Notes under the pieces: model-generated
What the model was told of the DNA's origin: nothing
The model's input: the letters and a program-made list of their open reading frames with translations, nothing else
Database searches by the model: none
Assembly (NCBI RefSeq): GCF_963668475.1
Contig: NZ_OY764544.1
Span: 1,178,001-1,242,000, forward strand
Direction of reading: 5' to 3'
Origin: an uncultured Methanospirillum sp.
GTDB taxonomy: Archaea; Halobacteriota; Methanomicrobia; Methanomicrobiales; Methanospirillaceae
Length of the DNA stretch: 64,000 bases
Translations under genes and position numbers: made by a program
Shown here: in pieces, positions 15,964-24,934 of the stretch
Layout: each line of letters begins with the position of its first letter
How positions within the stretch are numbered: position 1 is the first letter of the stretch

Positions 15964-16590
15964 ATGTCTACCGGTCTGAAAGTCCTGTATATTGATGACG
16001 AAGCACTGCTGAAGATGGCGTTTGTTGAGACGCTGAAGCAACAGGGATATGATGCACGGGGAGCAATATCAGGGAAGGAAGCGTTAGAACTGATAGATGC
16101 TGACATCCCGGATATCATCATCCTCGATGTGATGATGAAACCGATGGACGGATGGGAGACACTCTCCCATATCAAGAACAAGGAGGCAACCAGGAATGTT
16201 CCCATCATCATGCAGACCGGAAAAAGCCTCACCATCAAGGATGTCATCAGGTACGGGGACCAGATAGAAGATTATCTTATAAAACCAGTACGCCTCCCCG
16301 ATCTCGTGAAGTCGGTGGAAGGAGTAAGGGACCGCAAAGAGATGATAAGTAAGGAAGTGGATCAGGCAACTACACGAGGTGGAGATGCTGATCTCATCGC
16401 CGAGTACGCACAGGTACGACACAGGACACTCATCGGTAAGCGCCTGATCACAATATTGGGACGAATTTATCCGATAAAAACCGATGGCACCATTGAAACC
16501 GATTTTGATATGCCCGAACTGCATGAAATAATCAACCGGTTTGAAGCGGAGAGCAAAAGGTGTCAGGACCTGCATAAGATCCTGTTCTGA
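15964..16590 (+). CDS. Response regulator, paralogue of 12093-12722
   Basis: The receiver domain (residues 1-125) has IDDEALL, the phosphoryl Asp in IIILDVMMKPMDGW, and Lys in DYLIKPV. The conserved T of the switch region is in MQTGK. The C-terminal part (130-208) repeats the pattern of the other regulator (ADLIAEYAQV...GKRLITILGRIY). A good ribosome-binding site (AGGAGGG) precedes the ATG. It lies 70 bases after the SPFH gene in the same direction, so it may be part of that operon. Confidence 0.87.
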   Translation: MSTGLKVLYIDDEALLKMAFVETLKQQGYDARGAISGKEALELIDADIPDIIILDVMMKPMDGWETLSHIKNKEATRNVPIIMQTGKSLTIKDVIRYGDQIEDYLIKPVRLPDLVKSVEGVRDRKEMISKEVDQATTRGGDADLIAEYAQVRHRTLIGKRLITILGRIYPIKTDGTIETDFDMPELHEIINRFEAESKRCQDLHKILF

Positions 16591-16602
16591 ACGGTTCAGA
16601 GA

Positions 16603-18129
16603 TCAGAGTGCCCCATTCTCATCTATCTTCTTTTCTATCGCTTCGATAACTGTTCTGATGGTCATGATCCGTGCGAAATACTTGTTGTTCGCGGGAATGA
16701 TGGTCCACGGAGCCTCGGGCGTGCTCGTCTTGCGGATCATGGTATTAACCGCAAGTTCATACTCATCCCACTTCTTTCGGTTCCGCCAGTCTTCATCGGT
16801 TATCTTATACCGTTTGTACTCACTGTTTTCACGTTCAGTAAACCGTTTTAACTGCTCGTCCTGATCGATATGGAGCCAGAACTTAACGATCACAACCCCG
16901 TTTCTCGCCAGTTGCTCTTCCATGGCGTTGATCTCATGATATGCTCGCTGCCATTCATCCTCGTGGCAGAACTTCTCCACCCGCTCCACGAGAACCCTGC
17001 CATACCATGAACGATCAAATATAGTGATGTGACCTTTGCGGGGGAATTTCGGGTAAAATCTCCAGAGATAATGATGCAGTTTCTCATAGTCATTCGGTGC
17101 CCCGATAGGTTCCACGACATACCCTCGTGGATTAAGGGGATTAGTAAGCCGGATGATGCATCCCCCTTTTCCTGCCGCATCCCACCCCTCAAAGACGATG
17201 ACAACAGGAACACCCTGGCGGTAGGTTGCAAATTGTATCTTTTTGAGATCCTCCTGAAGTTGCTCCATGAGCGGTTTATACTCGTCCTTGGTGTAGGACT
17301 TCGTGAGGTCAACAGTATCAAGGATGCAGGTTTCACCGATGTTCTTCATCACTCCCTGAACTGCAAAAAACTGGGAACTTTCAGTTGACACTTCATCAAG
17401 ACTTGCCAGCCAACCCTCTATCATGGAGTTTATCGTTCTGAGAACTTTCACATGAGCATACTTGATCTGTTCAGCCTCGACGATCACCCAGGGACTTGCG
17501 GGAAGATCAGTCTTCATCAGCATCTTCTCGATAACCGGAAGATACTGCCCATACTGATAAAAACCCTCTATTCTCCGGAGATACCGGGCCTGATATGTAA
17601 AGGGATCATCCTCCAGATCTGACAGACGTTTCTTCTGTTCCTGCTTACTGATGTGAAGAAAGAACTTGATGATGAGGTTACCATCACCGGCAATCTGCTC
17701 TTCAAACCCAATGATGTCAGAGATGCTATCAGAAGGTATTTCATCCGTCCGTGACCGCTCAAACTGCTCAATGAGCATTGAGGTATACCAACTCCTGTCA
17801 AAAATTGCGATCTGCCCGTATGGAGGAACCTTGGTCCAGAATCGCCACATCAGGGAGTGGTCCCGTTCTACATCATTAGGTTCGTCAGTTGCGTATACAC
17901 GGACACCACGGGGATCAAATGCGTGCAATATTTTATTGATCACCTGTGAGATCCCTGATCCCCTCCACCCTTCAAAGACAATAATTACCGACTTCCCACG
18001 TTTACGAACCTCACGCTGCAGTTCACCGGTTCCGATGCTGAGGGGATCTGCGATTGAGGAGTATTCGTCTTTGGGAATTTTTATTGAGAGATCAAAAGTC
18101 TCGAGCATGTATCTCTCTTCTGCAGCCAT
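16603..18129 (-). CDS. Polyphosphate:AMP phosphotransferase (double-domain PPK2)
   Basis: This 508-residue protein has two PPK2 domains, as in class II PPK2 enzymes that make ADP from AMP and polyphosphate. The C-terminal domain keeps the Walker A motif FEGWDAAGKGG near residue 308, the lid GYVVEPIGAPNDYE and the Walker B-like FDRSWYGRVLVERVE. The N-terminal domain has FEGWRGSGISQ in place of Walker A, so the catalytic Lys is lost, while FDRSWYTSMLIEQ remains. Only the second domain should be catalytic, which matches the known class II pattern. Confidence 0.9.
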   Translation of the reverse strand: MAAEERYMLETFDLSIKIPKDEYSSIADPLSIGTGELQREVRKRGKSVIIVFEGWRGSGISQVINKILHAFDPRGVRVYATDEPNDVERDHSLMWRFWTKVPPYGQIAIFDRSWYTSMLIEQFERSRTDEIPSDSISDIIGFEEQIAGDGNLIIKFFLHISKQEQKKRLSDLEDDPFTYQARYLRRIEGFYQYGQYLPVIEKMLMKTDLPASPWVIVEAEQIKYAHVKVLRTINSMIEGWLASLDEVSTESSQFFAVQGVMKNIGETCILDTVDLTKSYTKDEYKPLMEQLQEDLKKIQFATYRQGVPVVIVFEGWDAAGKGGCIIRLTNPLNPRGYVVEPIGAPNDYEKLHHYLWRFYPKFPRKGHITIFDRSWYGRVLVERVEKFCHEDEWQRAYHEINAMEEQLARNGVVIVKFWLHIDQDEQLKRFTERENSEYKRYKITDEDWRNRKKWDEYELAVNTMIRKTSTPEAPWTIIPANNKYFARIMTIRTVIEAIEKKIDENGAL

Positions 18130-18205
18130 TACAGTTATACATTGGGGACCAAGAGGCGGTACTATCGCCAGAGATAAGCCTGTGTATCACACATCTGAAT
18201 GAGAA

Positions 18206-18934
18206 ATGACAGATCCTTTCCTGAACAGGGAACTGGCACGGTTTACAGAAGAACTCAAACTCCTGTCTGATTTCCCTGAAGAGGACCTTGTCAGGATAAT
18301 CAAAGAAGTTGGTTTTTCCTGTACAGGATGCGGGGGGTGCTGTACTGCCGGACAAAACGGGCATGTTTTCCTGCTTGACCATGATACCAGGCGGGCAAAG
18401 GAGATATGTCCTGATACGATCATCCCCGCACCTTTTTTTGAGGTCTGCGACAAGAATGGAAATTTTTATGTGTCAGGGTATGCCCTCCGTACCAACCCAG
18501 ACGGATCCTGTGTTCACCTTATTGAGAGACGGTGCCAAATCTACAACGATCGATTCTCGATATGCAGGGTTTATCCCTATATGCTCCACCGCGAACCTGA
18601 TGAAAAGGGCAGACTGTCATTCAGGCAGATCAGCGGTCTGAATGAACATGGCGAGTATAATACCCTGATCAGTGAGAAAGAAAGCGTCAGCCTGGCTCAG
18701 GAGACCAGATCATACGAAGAGGGATGGCTCATACAGATGATCGGGTTCTACAGATCATTGATCGATCTTTTTGAAAGAACTGGGGAGAAGAATGTCAGAA
18801 AGATATATGATCAGCAGATGAGGGCATTTCTCAAAGGGGAGCCTGTGAGAGTTTTTGTCTTCTACGAGGACGAGTTTACTCCTCATACCATCAGAATCCA
18901 GGACTACAGAGGAATTATTCAGGTACAGATGTGA
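18206..18934 (+). CDS. YkgJ-type cysteine-cluster protein 1
   Basis: This 242-residue protein carries the CxxCxxCC motif (Cys39, Cys42, Cys45, Cys46). A second Cys pair lies in CQIYNDRFSICRVYPYML, with the conserved R-x-YP. This is the layout of the YkgJ/UPF0153 family, thought to bind zinc or an iron-sulfur cluster; the function is unknown. A longer C-terminal part (about 145-242) is not part of the core. It is separated from the ECF transporter by about 130 bases and is not clearly in one operon with it. Confidence 0.85.
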   Translation: MTDPFLNRELARFTEELKLLSDFPEEDLVRIIKEVGFSCTGCGGCCTAGQNGHVFLLDHDTRRAKEICPDTIIPAPFFEVCDKNGNFYVSGYALRTNPDGSCVHLIERRCQIYNDRFSICRVYPYMLHREPDEKGRLSFRQISGLNEHGEYNTLISEKESVSLAQETRSYEEGWLIQMIGFYRSLIDLFERTGEKNVRKIYDQQMRAFLKGEPVRVFVFYEDEFTPHTIRIQDYRGIIQVQM

Positions 18935-19063
18935 GAACCTATAAATGCAGAAATGGACAACTAAATACATAGATGTATCTTGTTGTCGAGAGAAGTGCCA
19001 CCTAACACCAGCCTTGTTCACACATCAGAATCCATCCGATCAAATTATTATTGAGTGAAAAAT

Positions 19064-19609
19064 ATGAAGTCACAGGATATTGCTATTGTTGGAATTCTCC
19101 TCGCTGTGGGAGCGATCGCACGTCTGATTGCAACCGCACTCGTGCCCTCCCCAATTGTACCGAACTTTGTGATCATCTTTTACTGTCTTGCGATCATGCT
19201 CATTGCCCCCAGATTTAAAGAGGCTCTCGGGATAGGAATCGTCGGAGGTATCATCAGTGCATTGATCAGCCACTCGCTCTTTCCCCCTGCAAACCTGATC
19301 AGCGAACCGCTCGGAGCAATCGTCTGTCTCGGAGTATTCCTCGCAACCAGAGAGAGGATCAAGTTTGCACCTGCATTAGCAACCCTGATTGCAACGGTGG
19401 TAAGTGGTCTGACATTTGTTGCGATCGTTATGGTGCTTGTGATGGTTGCTCCAGGAATGTTGTATAAGGCTTTCACTGCAACAAGCCTGTATGCATTCTT
19501 CAGCCTGATGATGTTCACCATCGTCCTCCCGACATCCATCCTCAATACGGTGGTCGCCCAAATCCTCTACCTTCCAGCAGCACGTGTCCTTTCCCGGGGA
19601 AGGGCATGA
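19064..19609 (+). CDS. ECF transporter S component, TrpP-like
   Basis: This small hydrophobic protein (181 aa, five to six membrane segments) starts an operon with an ECF ATPase and an EcfT-type protein, so it is the substrate-binding S component. IGIVGGIISAL, an NLISEPLGA turn and the C-terminal VLPTSILNTVVAQILYLP resemble the bacterial tryptophan transporter TrpP from memory, so tryptophan is a fair guess for the substrate. The frame opens at a GTG (19055), but the ATG at 19064 fits better. An AT-rich CTAAATACATA about 100 bases upstream is a possible TATA box. Confidence 0.75.
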   Translation: MKSQDIAIVGILLAVGAIARLIATALVPSPIVPNFVIIFYCLAIMLIAPRFKEALGIGIVGGIISALISHSLFPPANLISEPLGAIVCLGVFLATRERIKFAPALATLIATVVSGLTFVAIVMVLVMVAPGMLYKAFTATSLYAFFSLMMFTIVLPTSILNTVVAQILYLPAARVLSRGRA

Positions 19610-21039
19610 TACTGGGAACAAACCTGAGTTACACATATCCCTTGAGCACGAAGCCGGCGCTGGAGGAGGTTACCCTCTCCATCAGTGCCGGAGAACTGAT
19701 CCTCATCACCGGACCCACGGCAGCTGGAAAGACGACCCTCTGTCTTGCTCTTGCCGGAATTCTGCAACATGAGTTTGGTGGGATACTCACCGGACATCTC
19801 TCTTTTCAAGGCCGCCCCATTGCAGAGTATGAGGGGATGAGTCAACTCAACCAGTACATCAGCATGGTATTTGATGACGCTGATGCCCAGCTCATCTTCA
19901 CCAGTGTAGAGGAGGAAATAGCATCAGGCCTCGAGACACGGCTTGCAACGGTGGCAGAAAGGCGGGCACGGATTGATCAGGTGATGGAGCTCTGTGAGAT
20001 ATCGCATCTTCGTGAACGCCCACCATATGCACTCTCTGGTGGGCAGAAACAGCGTGTCGCTATCGCAGCGGCTCTGGCCATGGACACAAGTGTGCTGATC
20101 CTTGACGAACCCACATCAGAACTTGACGTCCGTGCCACCGGAAAAATTATCGAGGTCCTCAAGGGTCTGAAGGCAGAAGGAAAAACAGTCATTGTCGTCG
20201 ACCACTCTCTCGAAGGGTACCGGGGGGTGGCAGACAGGGTCATTGAGCTGAGCCATGGACGAATATCCAGGCAGGGAACCTTTGATGAACTCTTTCCTCA
20301 TACTCAAGGATCACTAAAGGCACTGTACGAAGACCCGGATCTCTCCCCGTATTCACCACAGGGAACTGATCCCATCATCAGGCTTGAGGATGTGCACCAC
20401 AGATACGGGGAGATTGCTGCCCTCAACGGAGTCAGCATCTCCATCTACCCGGGTGAGTTTGTCGCCCTGCTTGGCGAGAACGGATCAGGAAAGACCACAC
20501 TTGTCAAACATCTGAATGGTCTCATCAGGCCAGATTCAGGTACAATCAGAGTGCTTGATCTTGATGCCACTACTGAACCGGTGATGACCCTTGTGCGTCA
20601 TACAGGTCTTGTGTTTCAGAACCCTGACACCATGCTCTTTGCCGATACTGTGGAAGAAGAGATCCGCTTCGGGCTGAATAATATCAAGACACCGGATCCA
20701 GACAATCGCATCAGGGATGTTCTCACGATGGTGAGACTGGATGGGCAGGAGCAGACATATCCCCGTCATCTCTCACGGGGAGAGAGGCAGCGTCTGGCAG
20801 TCTCATGTATCCTTGCCATGGAACCTGAGATCATAATCCTTGATGAACCGACAACCGGTCTTGACGAGGTTGAATCAGACAGGATGATGGCACTCATGAA
20901 GTCACTCCAGCAGCAGGGGCACACCATCATCATGGTCACCCACAACATGCGAATTGCAGAAGAGAATGCTGAACGGATTATTGTGATGGAGAGCGGAAGA
21001 GTCAGCGGTGACTATGCAATCCAGAGGGTGAAGGCATGA
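19606..21039 (+). CDS. ECF transporter ATPase, two fused ABC domains (EcfA-EcfA')
   Basis: This 477-residue protein has two complete ABC modules. Module 1 has Walker A GPTAAGKTT, signature LSGGQKQR and Walker B VLILDEPTSELD. Module 2 has Walker A GENGSGKTT, signature LSRGERQR and Walker B IIILDEPTTGLD. In ECF transporters the two ATPases are usually separate EcfA1 and EcfA2; here they are one chain. It overlaps the S component by four bases (ATGA) and the T component by four bases, so all three subunits are translated together. Confidence 0.93.
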   Translation: MILGTNLSYTYPLSTKPALEEVTLSISAGELILITGPTAAGKTTLCLALAGILQHEFGGILTGHLSFQGRPIAEYEGMSQLNQYISMVFDDADAQLIFTSVEEEIASGLETRLATVAERRARIDQVMELCEISHLRERPPYALSGGQKQRVAIAAALAMDTSVLILDEPTSELDVRATGKIIEVLKGLKAEGKTVIVVDHSLEGYRGVADRVIELSHGRISRQGTFDELFPHTQGSLKALYEDPDLSPYSPQGTDPIIRLEDVHHRYGEIAALNGVSISIYPGEFVALLGENGSGKTTLVKHLNGLIRPDSGTIRVLDLDATTEPVMTLVRHTGLVFQNPDTMLFADTVEEEIRFGLNNIKTPDPDNRIRDVLTMVRLDGQEQTYPRHLSRGERQRLAVSCILAMEPEIIILDEPTTGLDEVESDRMMALMKSLQQQGHTIIMVTHNMRIAEENAERIIVMESGRVSGDYAIQRVKA

Positions 21040-21821
21040 CCGAGATTCTCCAGTACATTTCTGGTAGCGGGGTACTTCACCGGCTCAATCCAGTGACAAA
21101 ACTGATCATCGTCGTCCTTATCGTTGGGATGAGTGTACTCACCCCGAGTGCTCTCTTTCTTGCCGGCCTGATCCTGGTCATTGCCATAGGTGCATCAATA
21201 TCAGGAATGCACCGCGAGATCACCAAGCAGATCCCGTTCCTCATCCTGCTCGGAATATTTCTCCTCATCGTCACAACACTGACCGTGCAGGAAGGGGAGA
21301 CATACTTTACCCTTATTCCGGCATCAATTCCGGTGATCGGGGGGATGCTGCCGGTCACGGAGGGCGGACTGGGTCTTGGACTCCTCTTCACATGCCGCTT
21401 CATCGTGATGATCCTTTCATTCCATCTCTTCATCGTCACAACAAAGCCCAGCGAACTGGTTACCGCACTTCTCGCATTTCACATGCCTGTGGATTACATT
21501 CTGATGTTCCTGATAGCACTCAGGTTCATCCCAAGCCTTCAGCTTGAAGCGACACGAATACATGAGGCACAACTCTCCCGGGGATACAACCCAGGAACAG
21601 GAGCAATAGGGAAGGTAAAGAGCCTGCGACCCATCATAATTCCACTGGTTGCAAACTCCCTCGCCAAAACCCAGGTTCTTGGACTAACTCTTGATCTACG
21701 TGGATACCGGAGCAAGAAGACCCTGCCCTTTCACGAACTCGAATTTCATAGAATCGACGGGATGGCACTGATATTCATAGGTGTCGTGGTCCTCGCGTAC
21801 TTTGTTTATCACTTTGGATAA
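21036..21821 (+). CDS. ECF transporter transmembrane protein EcfT
   Basis: This 261-residue integral membrane protein has about five hydrophobic segments. The two Ala-Arg-Gly-type coupling helices of EcfT proteins are represented by EATRIHEAQLSRGYNPG and TLDLRGYRSK. These contact the two ATPase domains encoded just upstream. It starts inside the ATPase gene (ATGA overlap) and ends the operon. Confidence 0.92.
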   Translation: MTEILQYISGSGVLHRLNPVTKLIIVVLIVGMSVLTPSALFLAGLILVIAIGASISGMHREITKQIPFLILLGIFLLIVTTLTVQEGETYFTLIPASIPVIGGMLPVTEGGLGLGLLFTCRFIVMILSFHLFIVTTKPSELVTALLAFHMPVDYILMFLIALRFIPSLQLEATRIHEAQLSRGYNPGTGAIGKVKSLRPIIIPLVANSLAKTQVLGLTLDLRGYRSKKTLPFHELEFHRIDGMALIFIGVVVLAYFVYHFG

Positions 21822-21848
21822 ACATTGAACAAGATAATCAGGGCACTT

Positions 21849-21866
21849 CTTTTTTGCCTAAAAAAG
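21849..21866. terminator. Back-to-back oligo-T terminators between convergent genes
   Basis: T6 on the plus strand (21850-21855) and T6 on the minus strand (21865-21860) are separated by GCCT. They serve the ECF operon from the left and the TPR gene from the right. Confidence 0.5.
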
Positions 21867-21896
21867 TAATCGGGTGAGTTGGAAAGTCCTAAATGT

Positions 21897-22622
21897 TTAA
21901 TTTGATTTAATGAGGCTCTTGGCTATCGAGAATGCCTCATTCGCCTCGTTGATCTGACCGAGAGCCAAGTGAATCTCTCCTTTTTTGCTCCAGATTTCAG
22001 CATTATTCGGTTCGATGCTGGTCATCATCTCATAACATTTGAGCACTTCAACGAACCTTCCCATTTTTGTCAGTGAGTAAGCCTTGTTCTGCCAGAGATC
22101 CAGCCGCTTTGGATCGATCTCGATGGCTTTATCAAATGCCTGAAGTGCATTCTCATAATCTTCAAGCCGGTTCAGCGCAAATCCCCGGAGCAGGTACGCG
22201 TTCTCTGCCTTGTCGGAGGGGGTCTTTGCCAGTTCAATCGCACGGTCAGCAGCCTTGACAGCCTGGCGGTACTCATTGGTATCGATATATGTTGCTGCCT
22301 TGCCTTGCCAGGCACCGCTCTCGTTCGGATTGATACTGAGTGCCTGCTCAAAATCCTGCATCGCAGTATCATAACTTCCCATGTGTTCAAGGGCTACTCC
22401 ACGATAGGTAAAAACCTTTGAATTTCTGGCATCAAGTTGTAATGACTGATTATACGCATCAACAGCGCTTTTATACAGCCCTTCATTTGCATACTGGTTC
22501 CCTTTTTCTAGCCAGTCATCCGCAGACCACTGTGTTCCAACACAGCCGGAGAGCAGAACAGAGATGATGAGGAGCAGTATAACCAGAGGGATAAGAACTT
22601 GTACTATTTCCCGCGAAGACAC
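21897..22622 (-). CDS. TPR-repeat lipoprotein 1
   Basis: The 241-residue protein has an N-terminal hydrophobic segment ending in the lipobox-like LLSGCVGT. About five tetratricopeptide repeats follow (for example AVDAYNQSLQLDARNSKVFTY and ALQAFDKAIEIDPKRLDLW). It should be anchored outside the membrane and act as a protein-binding scaffold. The GTG start is supported by AGGTGAT five bases upstream. The gene before it (22721-23482) is a related protein, so this pair arose by duplication. Confidence 0.88.
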   Translation of the reverse strand: MSSREIVQVLIPLVILLLIISVLLSGCVGTQWSADDWLEKGNQYANEGLYKSAVDAYNQSLQLDARNSKVFTYRGVALEHMGSYDTAMQDFEQALSINPNESGAWQGKAATYIDTNEYRQAVKAADRAIELAKTPSDKAENAYLLRGFALNRLEDYENALQAFDKAIEIDPKRLDLWQNKAYSLTKMGRFVEVLKCYEMMTSIEPNNAEIWSKKGEIHLALGQINEANEAFSIAKSLIKSN

Positions 22623-22720
22623 CTGATATCACCTGTGACATGCCAAAGGGCACGAGTGATGAACAGGTTTGATAAGATCCGGGAAATGCCTTCCTCTATA
22701 CTGATCAAAAAAATGAAACT

Positions 22721-23482
22721 TCAGGATGTAAACTGCATGGGAGTTTTGGGGATCTTCTTGCTGATGTCCTTCTCCTGTTCCTTATAGAGAAGATTTGCCT
22801 TATCAATCGCCACTTCAGCCTCTGCCTCTTTACCCATAGCCTTTAGAACAGATGCTTTATTGATCCAGTTCTCTGCATTTTGCGGATTGACAACGATAGC
22901 CTGCTCATATGAGTACAGCGCCGGTTCATACTGTTTTTTCATATTATATGCAAACCCGCGGGCACTCCAGACCTTCTCATTATTCTTATCGATGAGCAGA
23001 GCCTTGTCAAAATGTTGAACTGCCATGTCATACTGACCACGGCTTGAGAGTGCCATCCCACGATAATACCAGTATTCGGTGTTTCCGGGTTCTATCTCAA
23101 TTGCTTTAAAGAACGATCTGACAGCCTCATCATAATCGCCCATCATATAACTGGTACGCCCTTTCCAGAACCAGGCCAGGGAATAGTTCCCATTCTGGCG
23201 AATGGCATCGGTAAACGCATCAATCGCATCCTTGTACCGTACCATCTCATACAATGACATACCTTTCAGGTAGTAGAGTTCACTATCATTTGGAGTGATG
23301 GCTATAGCCCGATCGTAGGCTGATATTGCCTCAGAGTATTTGCCATTCTGAAAATCCTTCTGCCCTTTCTCCTTCCACTCCCCTGTGCTCATGCATCCGG
23401 TAAGCAGGACAGACAGGAGCAGAATCAGCCAGGACAGAGCAACCGCACGGCAGATTCGTGGAGATGAACAGAAATAATTCAT
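22721..23482 (-). CDS. TPR-repeat lipoprotein 2
   Basis: The 253-residue protein has a signal segment ending in the lipobox LLTGCMST, then six tetratricopeptide repeats beginning EKGQKDFQNGKYSEAISAYD. It resembles the neighbouring gene 21897-22622 in length and layout, and the first repeats align. A role as an extracellular scaffold is inferred from the repeats. No partner complex is evident nearby. Confidence 0.88.
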   Translation of the reverse strand: MNYFCSSPRICRAVALSWLILLLSVLLTGCMSTGEWKEKGQKDFQNGKYSEAISAYDRAIAITPNDSELYYLKGMSLYEMVRYKDAIDAFTDAIRQNGNYSLAWFWKGRTSYMMGDYDEAVRSFFKAIEIEPGNTEYWYYRGMALSSRGQYDMAVQHFDKALLIDKNNEKVWSARGFAYNMKKQYEPALYSYEQAIVVNPQNAENWINKASVLKAMGKEAEAEVAIDKANLLYKEQEKDISKKIPKTPMQFTS

Positions 23483-23547
23483 GGATACCAGGTACTCTCA
23501 CTCATTTTGAACCGCAGCGCATATGAGCCTGACTCAGAGAGCCTGGC

Positions 23548-23561
23548 AAAAAAAGTGGTTA
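23548..23561 (-). terminator. Oligo-T terminator TAACCACTTTTTTT after ndk
   Basis: On the minus strand the ndk stop codon is followed directly by CCAC and seven T. This should end the L7Ae-S28e-L24e-Ndk transcript. Confidence 0.55.
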
Positions 23562-24008
23562 TTCGTAAAGATACTGCTCGTCAATGCGGGTGTAGGATGC
23601 AAGTTCTTCAGGTTTGAAATGAATCGCGATCTCCCTGGCTGCAGTCTCTACTGAGTCTGAACCATGGATGACATTCATTCCGATCTCAAGAGCCAGATCA
23701 CCACGAATAGTTCCGGGGGCTGCCCCGGCAGGATTCGTGGCACCGATCATATCTCTGCTGATCTTCACGATGTTCTTCCCTGAAAACACCATCAGGAAAC
23801 AGGGTCCGCTGGTGATGTAAGCCTTCAGACCTGGGAAGAACGGTTTCTGCACATGCTCTGCATAGTGCTCCATAACTCGGGCATCAGGAAGCCGTTCGAA
23901 CTTTGCTGCCACGAGTTTGAATCCGCGGCGTTCAAAACGGGAGATGATCTCCCCGACAAGGCCACGCTGTACCCCGTCAGGTTTGACCATCAGGAACGTC
24001 TGTTCCAT
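23559..24008 (-). CDS. ndk: Nucleoside diphosphate kinase
   Basis: The 149-residue protein starts [20 protein letters not shown], and the active-site His is in the [12 protein letters not shown] motif. All expected NDK features are present. It balances NTP pools by moving phosphate through the His. It is the last gene of the ribosomal-protein operon, a conserved archaeal arrangement, and follows L24e by three bases. Confidence 0.97.
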   Translation of the reverse strand: MEQTFLMVKPDGVQRGLVGEIISRFERRGFKLVAAKFERLPDARVMEHYAEHVQKPFFPGLKAYITSGPCFLMVFSGKNIVKISRDMIGATNPAGAAPGTIRGDLALEIGMNVIHGSDSVETAAREIAIHFKPEELASYTRIDEQYLYE

Positions 24009-24011
24009 TGA

Positions 24012-24200
24012 TTATCCCTTGCCCATCGCCTTGCGGCCGGCTGCAGTCCAGGAGACCCGGCGCGGAATACGCCCGAGTTTGTAGTTCTTCTGGCACTTGG
24101 TGCTGCAGAAGTAGAAGATTGACCCATCCTTTCGGACAAACATCTTCCCGGTTCCTGGCTCCATACCCTCACCACAAAACGAACAAACGTGTGATTGCAT
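24012..24200 (-). CDS. rpl24e: 50S ribosomal protein L24e
   Basis: The 62-residue zinc-ribbon protein of the large subunit has [23 protein letters not shown] and a second Cys pair in [12 protein letters not shown]. The frame extends to a GTG at 24212. That GTG lies inside the ribosome-binding site GGAGGTGA, which is correctly spaced (eight bases) for the ATG at 24200, so the shorter start is chosen. The binding site overlaps the end of the S28e gene. Confidence 0.95.
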   Translation of the reverse strand: MQSHVCSFCGEGMEPGTGKMFVRKDGSIFYFCSTKCQKNYKLGRIPRRVSWTAAGRKAMGKG

Positions 24201-24208
24201 CACCGTTT

Positions 24209-24415
24209 TCACCTCCGTGAGAGTTTCTTTGCCTCACGCTCGGTCTCGAGGAGCATAAGGACATCCCCTTCTCGGATGGGGCCAACCGTGTTCCTGGTAA
24301 TAATTCGACCCTTATTCGGGCCATCGAGAATCCGGCACTTGACCTGCATGGCTTCACCATGCATGCCCGTAGAGCCGATCACCTCGATCACTTCGGCGGG
24401 CGTTGCGTCAGACAT
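24209..24415 (-). CDS. rps28e: 30S ribosomal protein S28e
   Basis: This 68-residue protein has the family pattern [42 protein letters not shown] and the terminal [12 protein letters not shown]. The frame also opens at a GTG at 24424 that overlaps the L7Ae stop. The ATG at 24415 gives the usual family N-terminus and has GAGTGA five bases upstream. It is translated with its neighbours. Confidence 0.95.
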   Translation of the reverse strand: MSDATPAEVIEVIGSTGMHGEAMQVKCRILDGPNKGRIITRNTVGPIREGDVLMLLETEREAKKLSRR

Positions 24416-24420
24416 GAGAC

Positions 24421-24789
24421 TCACTCGGCCTTAAGCGCAGCAATCTGTCCTGCAATCTCGTCAACGATCTCCTTCGCCTTGCCGGGTTTTATGACGGCAG
24501 CAGCAGCAGAGCCGACCTCAAGCCCACATGCGGCTCCTATGTCGTTCTGTTTGGTGACGAAGATGTACGGAACCTTCTTCTCTTCACAGAGAGGACCAAG
24601 GTGCATCACGATCTCAGCCGGCTCAACGTCGCCACCGATAAGAACGAGCTGGGCGATCCCGCGCTCGACAGCCTTGGTGGCTTCGTTGGAGCCCTTCTTG
24701 ATCTTGCCGGTTTCTCTGGCCGTTTCGACTGCCTCAAGTGCCTTGTTCTGAATTTCATCAGAAACTTCAAAGGTAACGTAGTTTGCCAT
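24421..24789 (-). CDS. rpl7ae: 50S ribosomal protein L7Ae
   Basis: The 122-residue protein shows the L7Ae pattern [28 protein letters not shown]. Besides its ribosomal place, L7Ae binds kink-turns in box C/D guide RNAs and RNase P, so it is the expected partner of the guide RNA in the tRNA-Trp intron of this window. The ATG at 24789 (GAGGT six bases upstream) is preferred over 24801. Confidence 0.96.
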   Translation of the reverse strand: MANYVTFEVSDEIQNKALEAVETARETGKIKKGSNEATKAVERGIAQLVLIGGDVEPAEIVMHLGPLCEEKKVPYIFVTKQNDIGAACGLEVGSAAAAVIKPGKAKEIVDEIAGQIAALKAE

Positions 24790-24934
24790 ATTAGACCTCA
24801 TTCAGGAGAGCTTCGGTCTCTCCATCATCACTCATCAGTACATGACGAATGTGCCATACAAGTATGGGATCAGAGTCAATAAATGTTTTGAAAAGAGGAG
24901 AGTGAAATCAGCAGATCCTGTCGGGAATATCGGA

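Noticed and set aside
18935..19063. Riboswitch upstream of the TrpP-like ECF operon
   Set aside because: No known riboswitch fold or T-box sequence could be recognised, and the leader is short. Only a possible TATA box is seen.
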